DNA from: Nocardia wallacei
GTDB taxonomy: Bacteria > Actinomycetota > Actinomycetes > Mycobacteriales > Mycobacteriaceae
NCBI RefSeq assembly: GCF_014466955.1
Contig: NZ_AP023396.1
Span: forward strand, 1,488,001-1,552,000
DNA: 64,000 nucleotides
Direction: 5' to 3'
This document shows, in pieces, positions 7,994-15,394 of the stretch (position 1 is its first letter; each line of letters opens with the position of its first letter). The translations under genes were made by a program, and so were the position numbers. The notes under the pieces are model-generated. The model worked only from the letters and a program-made list of their open reading frames with translations, was not told the origin of the DNA and ran no database searches.

Positions 7994-9508
7994 ATGTCGA
8001 CACTGAGTGACCTGCTGGCCGAGCACACCGATCTACCGGGTGCGGCCGTGGACCATCTGCAGCGGGTGGTGGGTGACTGGCAGTTGCTGTCGGACCTGTC
8101 GTTCGCGGATCTGCAGCTGTGGGTGGGCGCGGGTCCGGTCGCCGAGGGCGCCGACGTGGTGTGCGTGGCGCAGGCCCGCCCGACCACCGCGGCCACCGTG
8201 CACCCACAGGACGTGGTGGGTTCCCTCGCCTCCAAGGAGGATCACCCGCAGGTGTTCGAGGCCCTGCTGACCGGTGAGATCGTGCGGGTCGATTCCGACG
8301 GCGAGTCCACGGGCGTCTACCACCCGATCCCGGCGCACGCCATCCGCGAGGCAATCCCGGTGCGCGTGGGCACCGACGTGATCGCCGTGCTGGGACGCGA
8401 CACCGACGTGCAGCGCACGAAGACCCGCGGCAGCCTCGAAGAGGCCTATATGACCTGCGCGGACGAACTGTGCCAGATGATCTCCGACGGCACCTTCCCG
8501 ACTCTGGAGGACCGCACCGGTTCACATTCCAGTCCCCGTGCCGGTGACGGTTTCATCCGCATCGACACCGAGGGCACCGTCGCCTATGCCAGTCCGAACG
8601 CGTTGTCGGCGTATCACCGCATGGGGTTTCAGAGCGATCTGGCGGGCCAGGATCTGGCGCACACCACCCGCTCGCTGATCACCGATCCGTTCGACGCGCA
8701 GGAGGTGGTCAACGACATCCAGGCCGCGCTGGCCGGTAAGTCGGGCCGCCGCATGGAGGTGGAGGCGCGGGGGGCCACCGTGCTGTTGCGCACCCTGGTG
8801 CTGCGCCCGCACGGCGTGCTCGCCGGGGCCGCGGTGCTGGTGCGCGACGTCACCGAGGTCAAGCGCCGCGACCGCGCGCTGCTGTCCAAGGACGCCACCA
8901 TCCGCGAGATCCACCACCGCGTGAAGAACAACCTGCAGACGGTCGCCGCCCTGCTGCGTTTACAGGCGCGCCGTACCGAGAACGAGGAGGCGCGCCTCGC
9001 GCTGACCGAGTCGGTGCGTCGCGTCACCTCGATCGCCTCGGTGCACGAGATGTTGTCGATGTCGGTGGACGAGGAGGTCGACCTCGACGAGGTGGTGGAC
9101 CGGCTGTTGCCGATCATGGCCGACGTGGCGACCGTGCACACCGCCCGGATCAAGGTGCGGCGGGCCGGTTCGCTGGGCGTATTCTCCGCCGAACGCGCGA
9201 CGCCGCTGGTCATGGTGCTCACCGAACTGGTGCAGAACGCCATCGAGCACGCCTTCGACGCGGGCGAGAACGGCACGGTCACCATCCGTTCCGAGCGTTC
9301 GGCGCGCTGGCTGGACGTCATCATCAGCGACGACGGCCGCGGCCTGCCGGACGGCTTCAGCCTGGAAGGCTCGGACCGCCTGGGCCTGCAGATCGTGCGC
9401 ACCCTGGTCACCGCGGAGCTGGGCGGCTCGATCGGCCTGCACCCGGGAGCCGACATCGGCACCGACGCCGTCCTCCGAGTTCCCTTGGGCCGCCGCTCTT
9501 CTCGCTGA
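7994..9508 (+). CDS. pdtaS: Sensor histidine kinase PdtaS
   Basis: A 504-residue soluble sensor kinase. There is an N-terminal GAF-like domain (about 1-150), a PAS-like domain (about 175-290) and a HisKA_2/HWE-type kinase core. The phosphorylated His is in EIHHRVKNNLQTVAALL near residue 308, and the ATPase N-box (ELVQNAIEHAF) and G-box (DDGRGLP) follow. No membrane segment is seen, so the signal is cytoplasmic. In mycobacteria PdtaS phosphorylates the ANTAR RNA-binding regulator PdtaR, which is encoded elsewhere, as it must be here. AAGGAG precedes ATG 7994. The mycobacterial protein has also been linked to copper and nitric oxide sensing. Confidence 0.92.
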   Translation: MSTLSDLLAEHTDLPGAAVDHLQRVVGDWQLLSDLSFADLQLWVGAGPVAEGADVVCVAQARPTTAATVHPQDVVGSLASKEDHPQVFEALLTGEIVRVDSDGESTGVYHPIPAHAIREAIPVRVGTDVIAVLGRDTDVQRTKTRGSLEEAYMTCADELCQMISDGTFPTLEDRTGSHSSPRAGDGFIRIDTEGTVAYASPNALSAYHRMGFQSDLAGQDLAHTTRSLITDPFDAQEVVNDIQAALAGKSGRRMEVEARGATVLLRTLVLRPHGVLAGAAVLVRDVTEVKRRDRALLSKDATIREIHHRVKNNLQTVAALLRLQARRTENEEARLALTESVRRVTSIASVHEMLSMSVDEEVDLDEVVDRLLPIMADVATVHTARIKVRRAGSLGVFSAERATPLVMVLTELVQNAIEHAFDAGENGTVTIRSERSARWLDVIISDDGRGLPDGFSLEGSDRLGLQIVRTLVTAELGGSIGLHPGADIGTDAVLRVPLGRRSSR

Positions 9509-9572
9509 TCGAGAAGCATCCCGGCGAAAAGGCGCGCCGGGCGGGAAAGCCCGGCGCTGCGGAAACAATGAA

Positions 9573-9596
9573 GCCCGGCACCTTACGGTGCCGGGC
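9573..9596. terminator. Hairpin between pdtaS and whiB1
   Basis: A perfect 10-bp stem, GCCCGGCACC (9573-9582) with GGTGCCGGGC (9587-9596), around the four-base loop TTAC. It lies between the 3' ends of the convergent pdtaS and whiB1 genes and can end both transcripts. Confidence 0.75.
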
Positions 9597-9649
9597 TGGC
9601 ATGCGTTACGGGCCGAGGGCTGTGCGGGTGGCCGTAACGCCCAGTGTCG

Positions 9650-9904
9650 TCAGACGACGCTGCGGGTGCGGGTGCGCGCGTTGCGACGCTTCAGCGCCCG
9701 ACGCTCGTCTTCGCTCATACCGCCCCATACACCGGCATCCTGCCCGGACTTCAGGGCCCAGGACAGGCATTCGGCGGTCACGGGGCAGCGGGCGCAGACC
9801 AGCTTGGCATCGGCAATCTGCGCGAGTGCGGGACCACTGTTACCGACCGGGAAGAACAGCTCGGGGTCCTCATCGCGACAGATGGCCTTGTGGCGCCAGT
9901 CCAT
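9650..9904 (-). CDS. whiB1: Iron-sulfur transcription factor WhiB1
   Basis: An 84-residue Wbl protein, the same length as the essential mycobacterial WhiB1. The four cluster ligands are C9, C37, C40 and C46 (segments AICRDEDP and VCARCPVTAEC), at the same numbers as in M. tuberculosis. The GVWGG turn and the basic tail RRALKRRNARTRTRS follow. The family holds a [4Fe-4S] cluster that reacts with nitric oxide and binds the sigma-A region 4. ATG 9904 is fixed by MDWRH; the frame continues upstream without conservation. A CRP-type site lies about 90 bp upstream. Confidence 0.96.
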   Translation of the reverse strand: MDWRHKAICRDEDPELFFPVGNSGPALAQIADAKLVCARCPVTAECLSWALKSGQDAGVWGGMSEDERRALKRRNARTRTRSVV

Positions 9905-9992
9905 TCTCTCTGCTCCTTTGCTGGGCGCACCAGGGCGCCTCGGGTTTGTGGTCCGTTCACTTGTGCGACTCGAATGTTTCCGCACGGTTGCT

Positions 9993-10008
9993 TGTGAATG
10001 CTTTCACG
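9993..10008. promoter_or_regulatory. CRP-type binding site upstream of whiB1
   Basis: TGTGAATGCTTTCACG has the form TGTGA-N6-TCACg, one mismatch from the CRP consensus. It lies 89-104 bp upstream of the whiB1 start codon. M. tuberculosis whiB1 is known to be controlled by the cAMP receptor protein Rv3676 through such sites, so this is probably conserved regulation. Binding is inferred. Confidence 0.6.
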
Positions 10009-10139
10009 AACACCGTAGATGTCAATAGCTTTGTGGTGCACCGTGGGGAAGCTCACGCTGTAAGACCCCTACAACGGGGGCCTGCCGAGTCCTTTGTACT
10101 CGCTCGGATCGGTTTCCGCAGCACAACTGCGATGTTTTC

Positions 10140-11099
10140 TCAGTTGTGTCGGCCCGCTCCGGGCCGTGGTGCGATCACCTCGAGCACCTCGGGGACCGAG
10201 GTGAAATCCACCACGTTGCGGCGGCCGATGAAGTCGCCATCGATTTGCAGGCCGATCGGCTCGTCGGCAGAGACACGTACCGACGGAACGTCGTCGTCGC
10301 GAAACAAATTGCGAGACTTGGGATTTCCGTCGGTGGCCAACAGCTGCCGGGCGACCCACAGTGTGGGCAGTACCCGCATGGTCCGCATGGCAAACACCCC
10401 GAGACCCGTTTCGAATCGAGTTTCGGGGTTCGTGACCACCGGAGTGGCGTCGAGATAGGTCCACGGACTGGTGTTGGTCACAAATGCGTAATGCACGTCC
10501 GTGACCGGTTCGTGATGGGGAATCCGCAGGGTGACCGCGGGCTCCTTGCGCCTGGCGCGGAAGAACTGCCGGATGGTGGTGCGCAGGTAACGGGCCGGTG
10601 TCGCGGCGTGGCCGTCGGCGCGGCTGTTGTCGATGGCCTCGCACACATCGGCGTCCAATCCGACACCGGCGGAGAAGGTGAACCAGCGGTCGTCGGCGAT
10701 GGCCAGGCCGATGCGGCGGTCCTTTTCCACCGACAGCAGATCGATGAGCTGATTGGTGGCGGCCACCGGATCCGGCTTGATGCCCAGCGAGCGGGCGAAC
10801 ACATTGGCCGAGCCGCCCGGAATGACGCCGAGCCGCGGAATCCACGCCTGCCCGTCGTCGACCTGCGGCAGCGGCAGGAAGCCGTTGATGGTCTCGTTGA
10901 CCGTGCCGTCCCCGCCGTGCACCACGATCAGATCCATCTCGTTGGTGGCCGCCCACTGCGCCAGTTCGGCGGCGTGCCCGCGGTGCTGGGTATGGGCGAC
11001 GATCAGCTGGGTCCGGCTCTCCAGCGCGTGGGCGAGCAGATCGCGGGTGGCCGGTGTGGTCGAGGTGGCATTCGGATTCACGATCAGCAACGTCCGCAC
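10140..11099 (-). CDS. Diacylglycerol-kinase-family lipid kinase
   Basis: A 319-residue DAGK catalytic-domain protein of the YegS/DgkB group, the family that phosphorylates diacylglycerol or related lipids with ATP. It begins VRTLLIVNPNA, has the nucleotide motif HGGDGTVNETI near residue 60 and the substrate-region motif GVIPGGSANVFAR. No membrane segment is evident. GTG 11099 is taken as start because the strand RTLLIVNPN is the family's normal first strand, and the 45 codons upstream are rich in Pro and Arg. It occupies the place of Rv3218 and is divergent from the membrane protein at 11174. Confidence 0.88.
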   Translation of the reverse strand: MRTLLIVNPNATSTTPATRDLLAHALESRTQLIVAHTQHRGHAAELAQWAATNEMDLIVVHGGDGTVNETINGFLPLPQVDDGQAWIPRLGVIPGGSANVFARSLGIKPDPVAATNQLIDLLSVEKDRRIGLAIADDRWFTFSAGVGLDADVCEAIDNSRADGHAATPARYLRTTIRQFFRARRKEPAVTLRIPHHEPVTDVHYAFVTNTSPWTYLDATPVVTNPETRFETGLGVFAMRTMRVLPTLWVARQLLATDGNPKSRNLFRDDDVPSVRVSADEPIGLQIDGDFIGRRNVVDFTSVPEVLEVIAPRPGAGRHN

Positions 11100-11173
11100 G
11101 CATGCAGCGTACTGAGACAGGGGCCGCGACACCGCGACGGGGACAAGAGAATCGACGGCTCTAGGCTGGCGGG

Positions 11174-11617
11174 GTGGCGAAGCGGAACGCGGACGAAGGC
11201 ACGGCGGGCGAGAGTGCGGCACCGGAGCGGGCACCCGCCACGGTGCGCGTGGCCGGCGGGCTGGCGGCGTTGCAGGGCGGCATCGGGGTGATCGTCGCGA
11301 TCGTGCTGGTGGTGCGCGGTCTCACGGGCATCGACCAGAGCTTGACCAGCGCGTACGGTACGGCCGCCTGGTTCGTCATCCTCGGCGGTGCGGTGCTGGC
11401 GGCCGGAATCGGGCTGCTGCGCGGGCGGCGGTGGGGCCGGGCCATCGTGGTGATCGCGCAGATTCTGCTGCTGCCGGTGTCGTGGTACATGATCGGCGGA
11501 CAGCCGCAGTTCGGGATCCCGCTGGGCCTGGTGGCGCTGGTGGCGCTGGGCCTGCTGTTCTCGCCGCCGTCGACGCGCTGGGCGGCGCAGGTCTACGACA
11601 TCGCCGACGAGGACTGA
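11174..11617 (+). CDS. Four-helix integral membrane protein (Rv3217c-like)
   Basis: A 147-residue protein with a charged, Ala/Glu-rich start and four hydrophobic segments at about 30-47, 62-81, 88-106 and 112-128. The function is not known and no catalytic motif is visible. The position next to the lipid kinase matches mycobacterial Rv3217c. GTG 11174 is the only early start in the frame. The stop is 10 bp from the end of the convergent acetyltransferase gene. Confidence 0.75.
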   Translation: MAKRNADEGTAGESAAPERAPATVRVAGGLAALQGGIGVIVAIVLVVRGLTGIDQSLTSAYGTAAWFVILGGAVLAAGIGLLRGRRWGRAIVVIAQILLLPVSWYMIGGQPQFGIPLGLVALVALGLLFSPPSTRWAAQVYDIADED

Positions 11618-11627
11618 ATCCGCGGGC

Positions 11628-12236
11628 TCAGCGCGGCTGCCGCCACATCGGCCACACCGGCGGGCCGCCGGCGGTCACGTCGAGTTCGCCGGTGACCTCG
11701 AATCCGTAGCGCTCGTAATACGGAATGTTCTCGCGCTTGCTGGACTCCAGATATGCGGGCGCGCCGGTGCTGTCGCAATGCGCGACCCGCGGCTCGAGCA
11801 GGGCATGCGCCACGCCGCGCCCCCGCACCCGCGGCAGTGTGCCCACGAAGGCGAGATACCAGTGCGGTTCGCGCGGGTGCTCGGCCTGCATGCGCTGGGC
11901 GAGCTGTCCGGCCGCGGGCAACCGGGTACGGAACGCCCGCGCCAGCCCCGGCAGCGTACGCAGTTCGGTCAGAGTGGAGGGCCGCCGATCGCCGGGTGGG
12001 GCCCACACTGCCGCGCCGACCATGCCGCCCGTGTCGTCGAAGGCCACATCCACGCCGCCGAGATCGATGAACTGATGCCGGACGAGGGCGGCGAACATAT
12101 GGGCGGCCCGCCGGGCCCGCACCCGATCGTCGCGAATCAGCCAGCCGATGACCGGGTCGTCGGCGAACGCCGCACCGAGCACCCCCGCCAGATCGCGCAC
12201 ATCCGACAACCCCGCCGCCCGGACCGTGATATCCAT
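11628..12236 (-). CDS. GNAT-family N-acetyltransferase
   Basis: A 202-residue GNAT protein transferring an acetyl group from acetyl-CoA to an unknown amine. It starts ITVRAAGLSDVRDLAGVLGAAF, the usual beta1-alpha1, and has the acetyl-CoA motif LPRVRGRGVAHALL around residues 134-147 after the strand HWYLAFVGT. The C-terminal NIPYYERYGFEV is the family's substrate-side motif. It resembles the actinobacterial group with a DPVIGWLI segment. It is convergent with the membrane protein. Substrate unknown. Confidence 0.85.
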   Translation of the reverse strand: MDITVRAAGLSDVRDLAGVLGAAFADDPVIGWLIRDDRVRARRAAHMFAALVRHQFIDLGGVDVAFDDTGGMVGAAVWAPPGDRRPSTLTELRTLPGLARAFRTRLPAAGQLAQRMQAEHPREPHWYLAFVGTLPRVRGRGVAHALLEPRVAHCDSTGAPAYLESSKRENIPYYERYGFEVTGELDVTAGGPPVWPMWRQPR

Positions 12237-12310
12237 CGCCCCACCCTACGGCCGTCCCGCCAGCAGTTCTCGTCCGCCCGCTCGGTGCGACCGCGCCGCG
12301 GCTCGGGCGA

Positions 12311-12787
12311 TCAGGACTCGGCCAGGCGGGCGAGGGCGGCGCCGGTGAGGCGGTAGCCGGTCCACTCGTCCTGGGGTTCGGCGCCGAGTGAGTCGTAGAA
12401 CTCGATGGACGGGGTGTTCCAGTCCAGCACCGACCACGCCACCCGGTGGTAGCCCCGCGCGACCGCCACCCGGGCGAGTTCGGCGAGCAGCGCCTTGCCC
12501 AGGCCGATGCCGCGGGCCTCCGGCTTGACGTAGAGGTCCTCGAGGTAGATGCCGTGCGTGCCGGTCCAGGTCGAGTAGTTCAGGAACCAGATCGCGCAGC
12601 CGAGTATCTCCCCGCCCGAATCCTGTTGTGCCACATGGGCGAACAGTGCCGGATTCGGAGCGAACAGTGCCGCGTGCAGCTGTTCGGCGGTGAGCCGGCA
12701 CTCGTGCCGGGCCTTCTCGTACTCGGCCAGGTCGTAGACCAGCTCCACCAGGGCGGGCACGTCGGCGGGCGTGGCGGGGCGGATCAT
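12311..12787 (-). CDS. GNAT-family (diamine/SSAT-like) N-acetyltransferase
   Basis: A 158-residue GNAT protein closest in appearance to the spermidine/diamine acetyltransferase group: start IRPATPADVPALVELVYDLAEYEK, middle segment FLNYSTWTGTHGIYLEDLYV, acetyl-CoA loop EARGIGLGKALL and WNTPSIEFYDSLGAEP at the C-terminal side. ATG 12787 overlaps the stop of the upstream phosphatase gene (ATGA), so these two are translationally coupled. It corresponds in place to mycobacterial Rv3216. The natural amine is not shown. Confidence 0.87.
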   Translation of the reverse strand: MIRPATPADVPALVELVYDLAEYEKARHECRLTAEQLHAALFAPNPALFAHVAQQDSGGEILGCAIWFLNYSTWTGTHGIYLEDLYVKPEARGIGLGKALLAELARVAVARGYHRVAWSVLDWNTPSIEFYDSLGAEPQDEWTGYRLTGAALARLAES

Positions 12788-13392
12788 CGGGCTGCCTCGT
12801 CGAGCGTAGGGACCAGGTTGTGGGCGAGCACGCTGCGGGCCTTGTGATCGTGGCCCAGCACGGTGACCCCCGCGGTGGACATGAAGAAGCGGCGGCCCTC
12901 GCGGACATCGAATCCGGCCCACCGGGCGATCAGGGCGCGGGAGAAGTGGCCGTGACCCACCAGGATCACGTCGCGCTCACGCAGCGCCGGTTCGACCGAG
13001 GCCAGCACCCGGTCGGCGCGCGCCTGCACCTGGGCGCGGGATTCACCGCCGGGCACCTCGCCGGTGAAGATGGTCCAGCCCGGGGCGGTCTGCTGGATCT
13101 CCGGCGTGGTGATGCCCTCGTAGTCGCCGTAGTCCCACTCGACCAGATCGTCGTCGACCTGGGCGGCGGTGAGCCCGGCCAGTTCGGCGGTGTGCACCGC
13201 GCGCCGCTTCGGGCTGGTCAGCGTCAGCGGATCGTGCAGGTCCAGGGTGCTCAGCAGATGTGCGGCCGCGCGGGCCTGCTCCTCACCGAGCGGCGTCAGC
13301 GGCACATCGGTACGCCCTGTGTGCCTGCGCGCCCGCGACCATTCGGTCTCGCCGTGGCGCAGGAGTACCAGCCGGAAATCGGTGTCGCCCAT
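12784..13392 (-). CDS. Histidine-phosphatase-superfamily acid phosphatase (Rv3214-like)
   Basis: A 202-residue branch-1 histidine phosphatase. LLRHGETEWS near residue 8-17 holds the phosphorylated His; SPKRRAVHTAEL, EWDYGDYEG and the second catalytic His in VGHGHFSRALI complete the pocket. Homologues are annotated as phosphoglycerate mutase 2, but the mycobacterial enzyme Rv3214 was characterised as an acid phosphatase, and this protein shares the EWDYGDYEG segment. ATG 13392 gives a length equal to Rv3214; an ATG four codons upstream is the alternative. The gene is coupled to the downstream acetyltransferase by a four-base overlap. Confidence 0.88.
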   Translation of the reverse strand: MGDTDFRLVLLRHGETEWSRARRHTGRTDVPLTPLGEEQARAAAHLLSTLDLHDPLTLTSPKRRAVHTAELAGLTAAQVDDDLVEWDYGDYEGITTPEIQQTAPGWTIFTGEVPGGESRAQVQARADRVLASVEPALRERDVILVGHGHFSRALIARWAGFDVREGRRFFMSTAGVTVLGHDHKARSVLAHNLVPTLDEAAR

Positions 13393-13441
13393 GCCGTCGA
13401 TCATGCCGGATCCGGTGCAGCGTCCGGATGGGCGCTCGGGA

Positions 13442-14659
13442 TCAGCCCAGGGCGTAGAGATCGTTGCCGCGGCGTTCCAGCACGGTATTGCCGATCACCG
13501 CGAGCGAGATCGGCTCGCCGTGGTAGTCGGTGCGCGGGACCGGGATGCGGGTGGTCTGCGCGCCGGTGGCCGGATCGATGACGGCCAGGCCGTCGGCGAC
13601 CGGCATGAGCAGTTGCCCGGCCAGCAGTGCCGGGGTGCCGAGCGCGTCGGGTGCCGTCCAGACCGGGTCGAAAGTGGTGGTGTTCAGCGCGATCACGCTG
13701 TTACCGGTGAAGACCAGGAAGGCCGAGCCGACGCGGGTGGTCCTGATGTCGTCGGCCAGGGGAGCGGTGAGCCGGTGTGCGGCAACGGAATTGGCGGCCT
13801 GGTCGTAGATCGCGAATTGTGGTGCCTCGGCGCCGATCCCGGGCAGATACAGCGCGATCCGGTTGTCCGACACCGCGATTACGCGCGCCTTGTCCGACAC
13901 CGCGCCGGGCTCGGTGAGCACGTGTGAGCCGTACTCCTCGGGCACGCTGTTGTCCTTGGGCGCGGGGTTCAGCACGGTCAGGCGGTCGGCGTTCTCGCCG
14001 GGGCAGCGTTCCAGCACGGCGAGCCGGGTGGTGCTGGAGGCGCCCGACAACAGCGTGCAGTTCTTGCGCGGCTGGGTGCGGACGTTGACCGGCGCGTCCA
14101 CGTAGCCGTACTCCAGCGTGCGCACCAGGTCCGAACGCCACATCTCGAGCCGGTCGGGGCCCAGCGCCAGCGTGTAGGTGCCGTCCACCGACAATTTCAC
14201 CCGATCGTCCATGTAGCTGCTGCGGGCGGTGCGCCGCGCGCCCGTGTCGGCGGCGAGCAGCGTGGTCTGGCTGCAACCGCGCCGGTCGCGATAGGTGGCG
14301 ACGACAGTGCCGAACTGGCTCTCCACCCCGCACAGCGCAAGGTCGCGCTGATACTTCCATAGTTGCTCGCCGGTGCGCGGGTCGCGGCCGGTGACCGTGC
14401 CGCCGGAGCCGGTGATGGCGACGCCACCGGACACGAGCGCCCGGGTGGTCGCCTCGTCGGGCCGATGCCACAGCTCGTGCAGCTGCTGCGGCAGGGCGGT
14501 GGCCGTGACCGGCGCCGTGGCCGCCTGCGCGGCTGGCTCGGACACGGTACGGCGCGCGTCGCTGTTCACCCAGACGAGCACGATCGCGATCACCAGGACG
14601 ACGGCGATCGCGACCGCGGCTTGGATATCGGCGCGCGTCCGCCGCTCGGGTGCGAGCAC
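13442..14659 (-). CDS. Membrane-anchored PQQ-like beta-propeller protein (Rv3212-like)
   Basis: A 405-residue protein with one N-terminal membrane helix (about 14-31, AVAIAVVLVIAIVLVWV) and an outside domain of repeated beta-propeller blades. Blade motifs of the PQQ-enzyme type are visible, such as TGRDPRTGEQLWKYQ near 90 and NTTTFDPVWTAP near 330, which do not by themselves imply PQQ binding. Cysteines in the blades may form disulphides. The place beside rhlE matches Rv3212, a mycobacterial cell-envelope protein of unknown role. Its upstream side is the minisatellite at 14727-15390, so its promoter must lie in or next to that array. Confidence 0.75.
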   Translation of the reverse strand: MLAPERRTRADIQAAVAIAVVLVIAIVLVWVNSDARRTVSEPAAQAATAPVTATALPQQLHELWHRPDEATTRALVSGGVAITGSGGTVTGRDPRTGEQLWKYQRDLALCGVESQFGTVVATYRDRRGCSQTTLLAADTGARRTARSSYMDDRVKLSVDGTYTLALGPDRLEMWRSDLVRTLEYGYVDAPVNVRTQPRKNCTLLSGASSTTRLAVLERCPGENADRLTVLNPAPKDNSVPEEYGSHVLTEPGAVSDKARVIAVSDNRIALYLPGIGAEAPQFAIYDQAANSVAAHRLTAPLADDIRTTRVGSAFLVFTGNSVIALNTTTFDPVWTAPDALGTPALLAGQLLMPVADGLAVIDPATGAQTTRIPVPRTDYHGEPISLAVIGNTVLERRGNDLYALG

Positions 14660-14726
14660 GTCAGCGAGGGTAACCGATCACCGTGCCCACCCGCCCCCGG
14701 CGGGTCCGGCCGCACACCCACCCGGC

Positions 14727-15390
14727 CTGGCCGACCAGCCCACGGCGGCCGACCAGCCCACGGTGGCCGACCAGCCCACGGTGGCCGACCAGCCCACGGT
14801 GGCCGGGCAGCCCGGAGTGGCCGGGCAGCTCGGGGTGGCTGGGCGACCCGGGGTGGCCGGGCAGCTCGGGGTGGCTGGGCAACCCGGGGTGGCTGGGCAA
14901 CCCGGAGTGGCCGGGTAGCCCAGGGTGGCCGGGTAGCCCGGAGTGGCCGGGTAGCCAGGGTGGCCGGGCAGCCCGGAGTGGCTGGCGACCCGGGGGTAGC
15001 TGGGCAGCCCGGAGTGGCCTGGCGGCCCGGAGCGGCCGGGCGACCCAGAGCAGCCGGGCGACCCAGAGTGGCCTGGCAGCCCAGAGCAGCCAGGCGGCAA
15101 GAGCGGCCTGGCAGCGCAGAGCGCCGGGCGACCCAGAGTGGCCTGGCAGCGCGGAGCGGCCGGGTAGCCCCGGGTGGCCCGGCGACCCAGGGTGGCTGGG
15201 CAGCCCAGGGTGGCCGGGCAGCCCGGAGCGGCCGGGTAGCCCAAGGTGGCCCGGCGATCCAGAGCGGCCGGGTGACCCAGCGGCCGGGCGGCCCAGAGCG
15301 GCGGGCGGCTCAGGGTGGCTGGGCCGCTCGGGGTGGCTGGGTAGACCGGGTGGCTGGGTAGACCGGGGCAGGGACGGCCGGGCAGGCGGA
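14727..15390. repeat. Degenerate 18-bp tandem repeat array (minisatellite)
   Basis: About 36 copies of an 18-bp unit fill the gap between rhlE and the beta-propeller gene. The first four are nearly identical GGCCGACCAGCCCACGGT; the rest are variants of GGCCGGGCAGCCCGGAGT, with some units shortened. Most units contain the self-complementary CCGGGC-A-GCCCGG, so either strand can fold into serial hairpins. Because 18 is a multiple of three and stops are few, several frames stay open, giving hexapeptides such as VAGQPG on the plus strand and HPGLPG on the minus strand. I see no convincing ribosome site or conserved flank, so I treat it as non-coding. It may act as the rhlE terminator. Confidence 0.85.
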
Positions 15391-15394
15391 GTGG

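Noticed and set aside
9568..10458. Open frame of 296 codons on the plus strand across whiB1
   Set aside because: It runs antisense through whiB1 and the lipid kinase, has no conserved motif and no ribosome site; high GC makes such frames common.
14363..15361. Plus-strand frame of 332 codons that looks like a collagen-type repeat protein
   Set aside because: It starts inside the antisense of the beta-propeller gene and consists of the DNA repeat only; other frames are equally open.
14727..15390. CRISPR array
   Set aside because: The repeat is contiguous, without unique spacers, and no cas gene is near.
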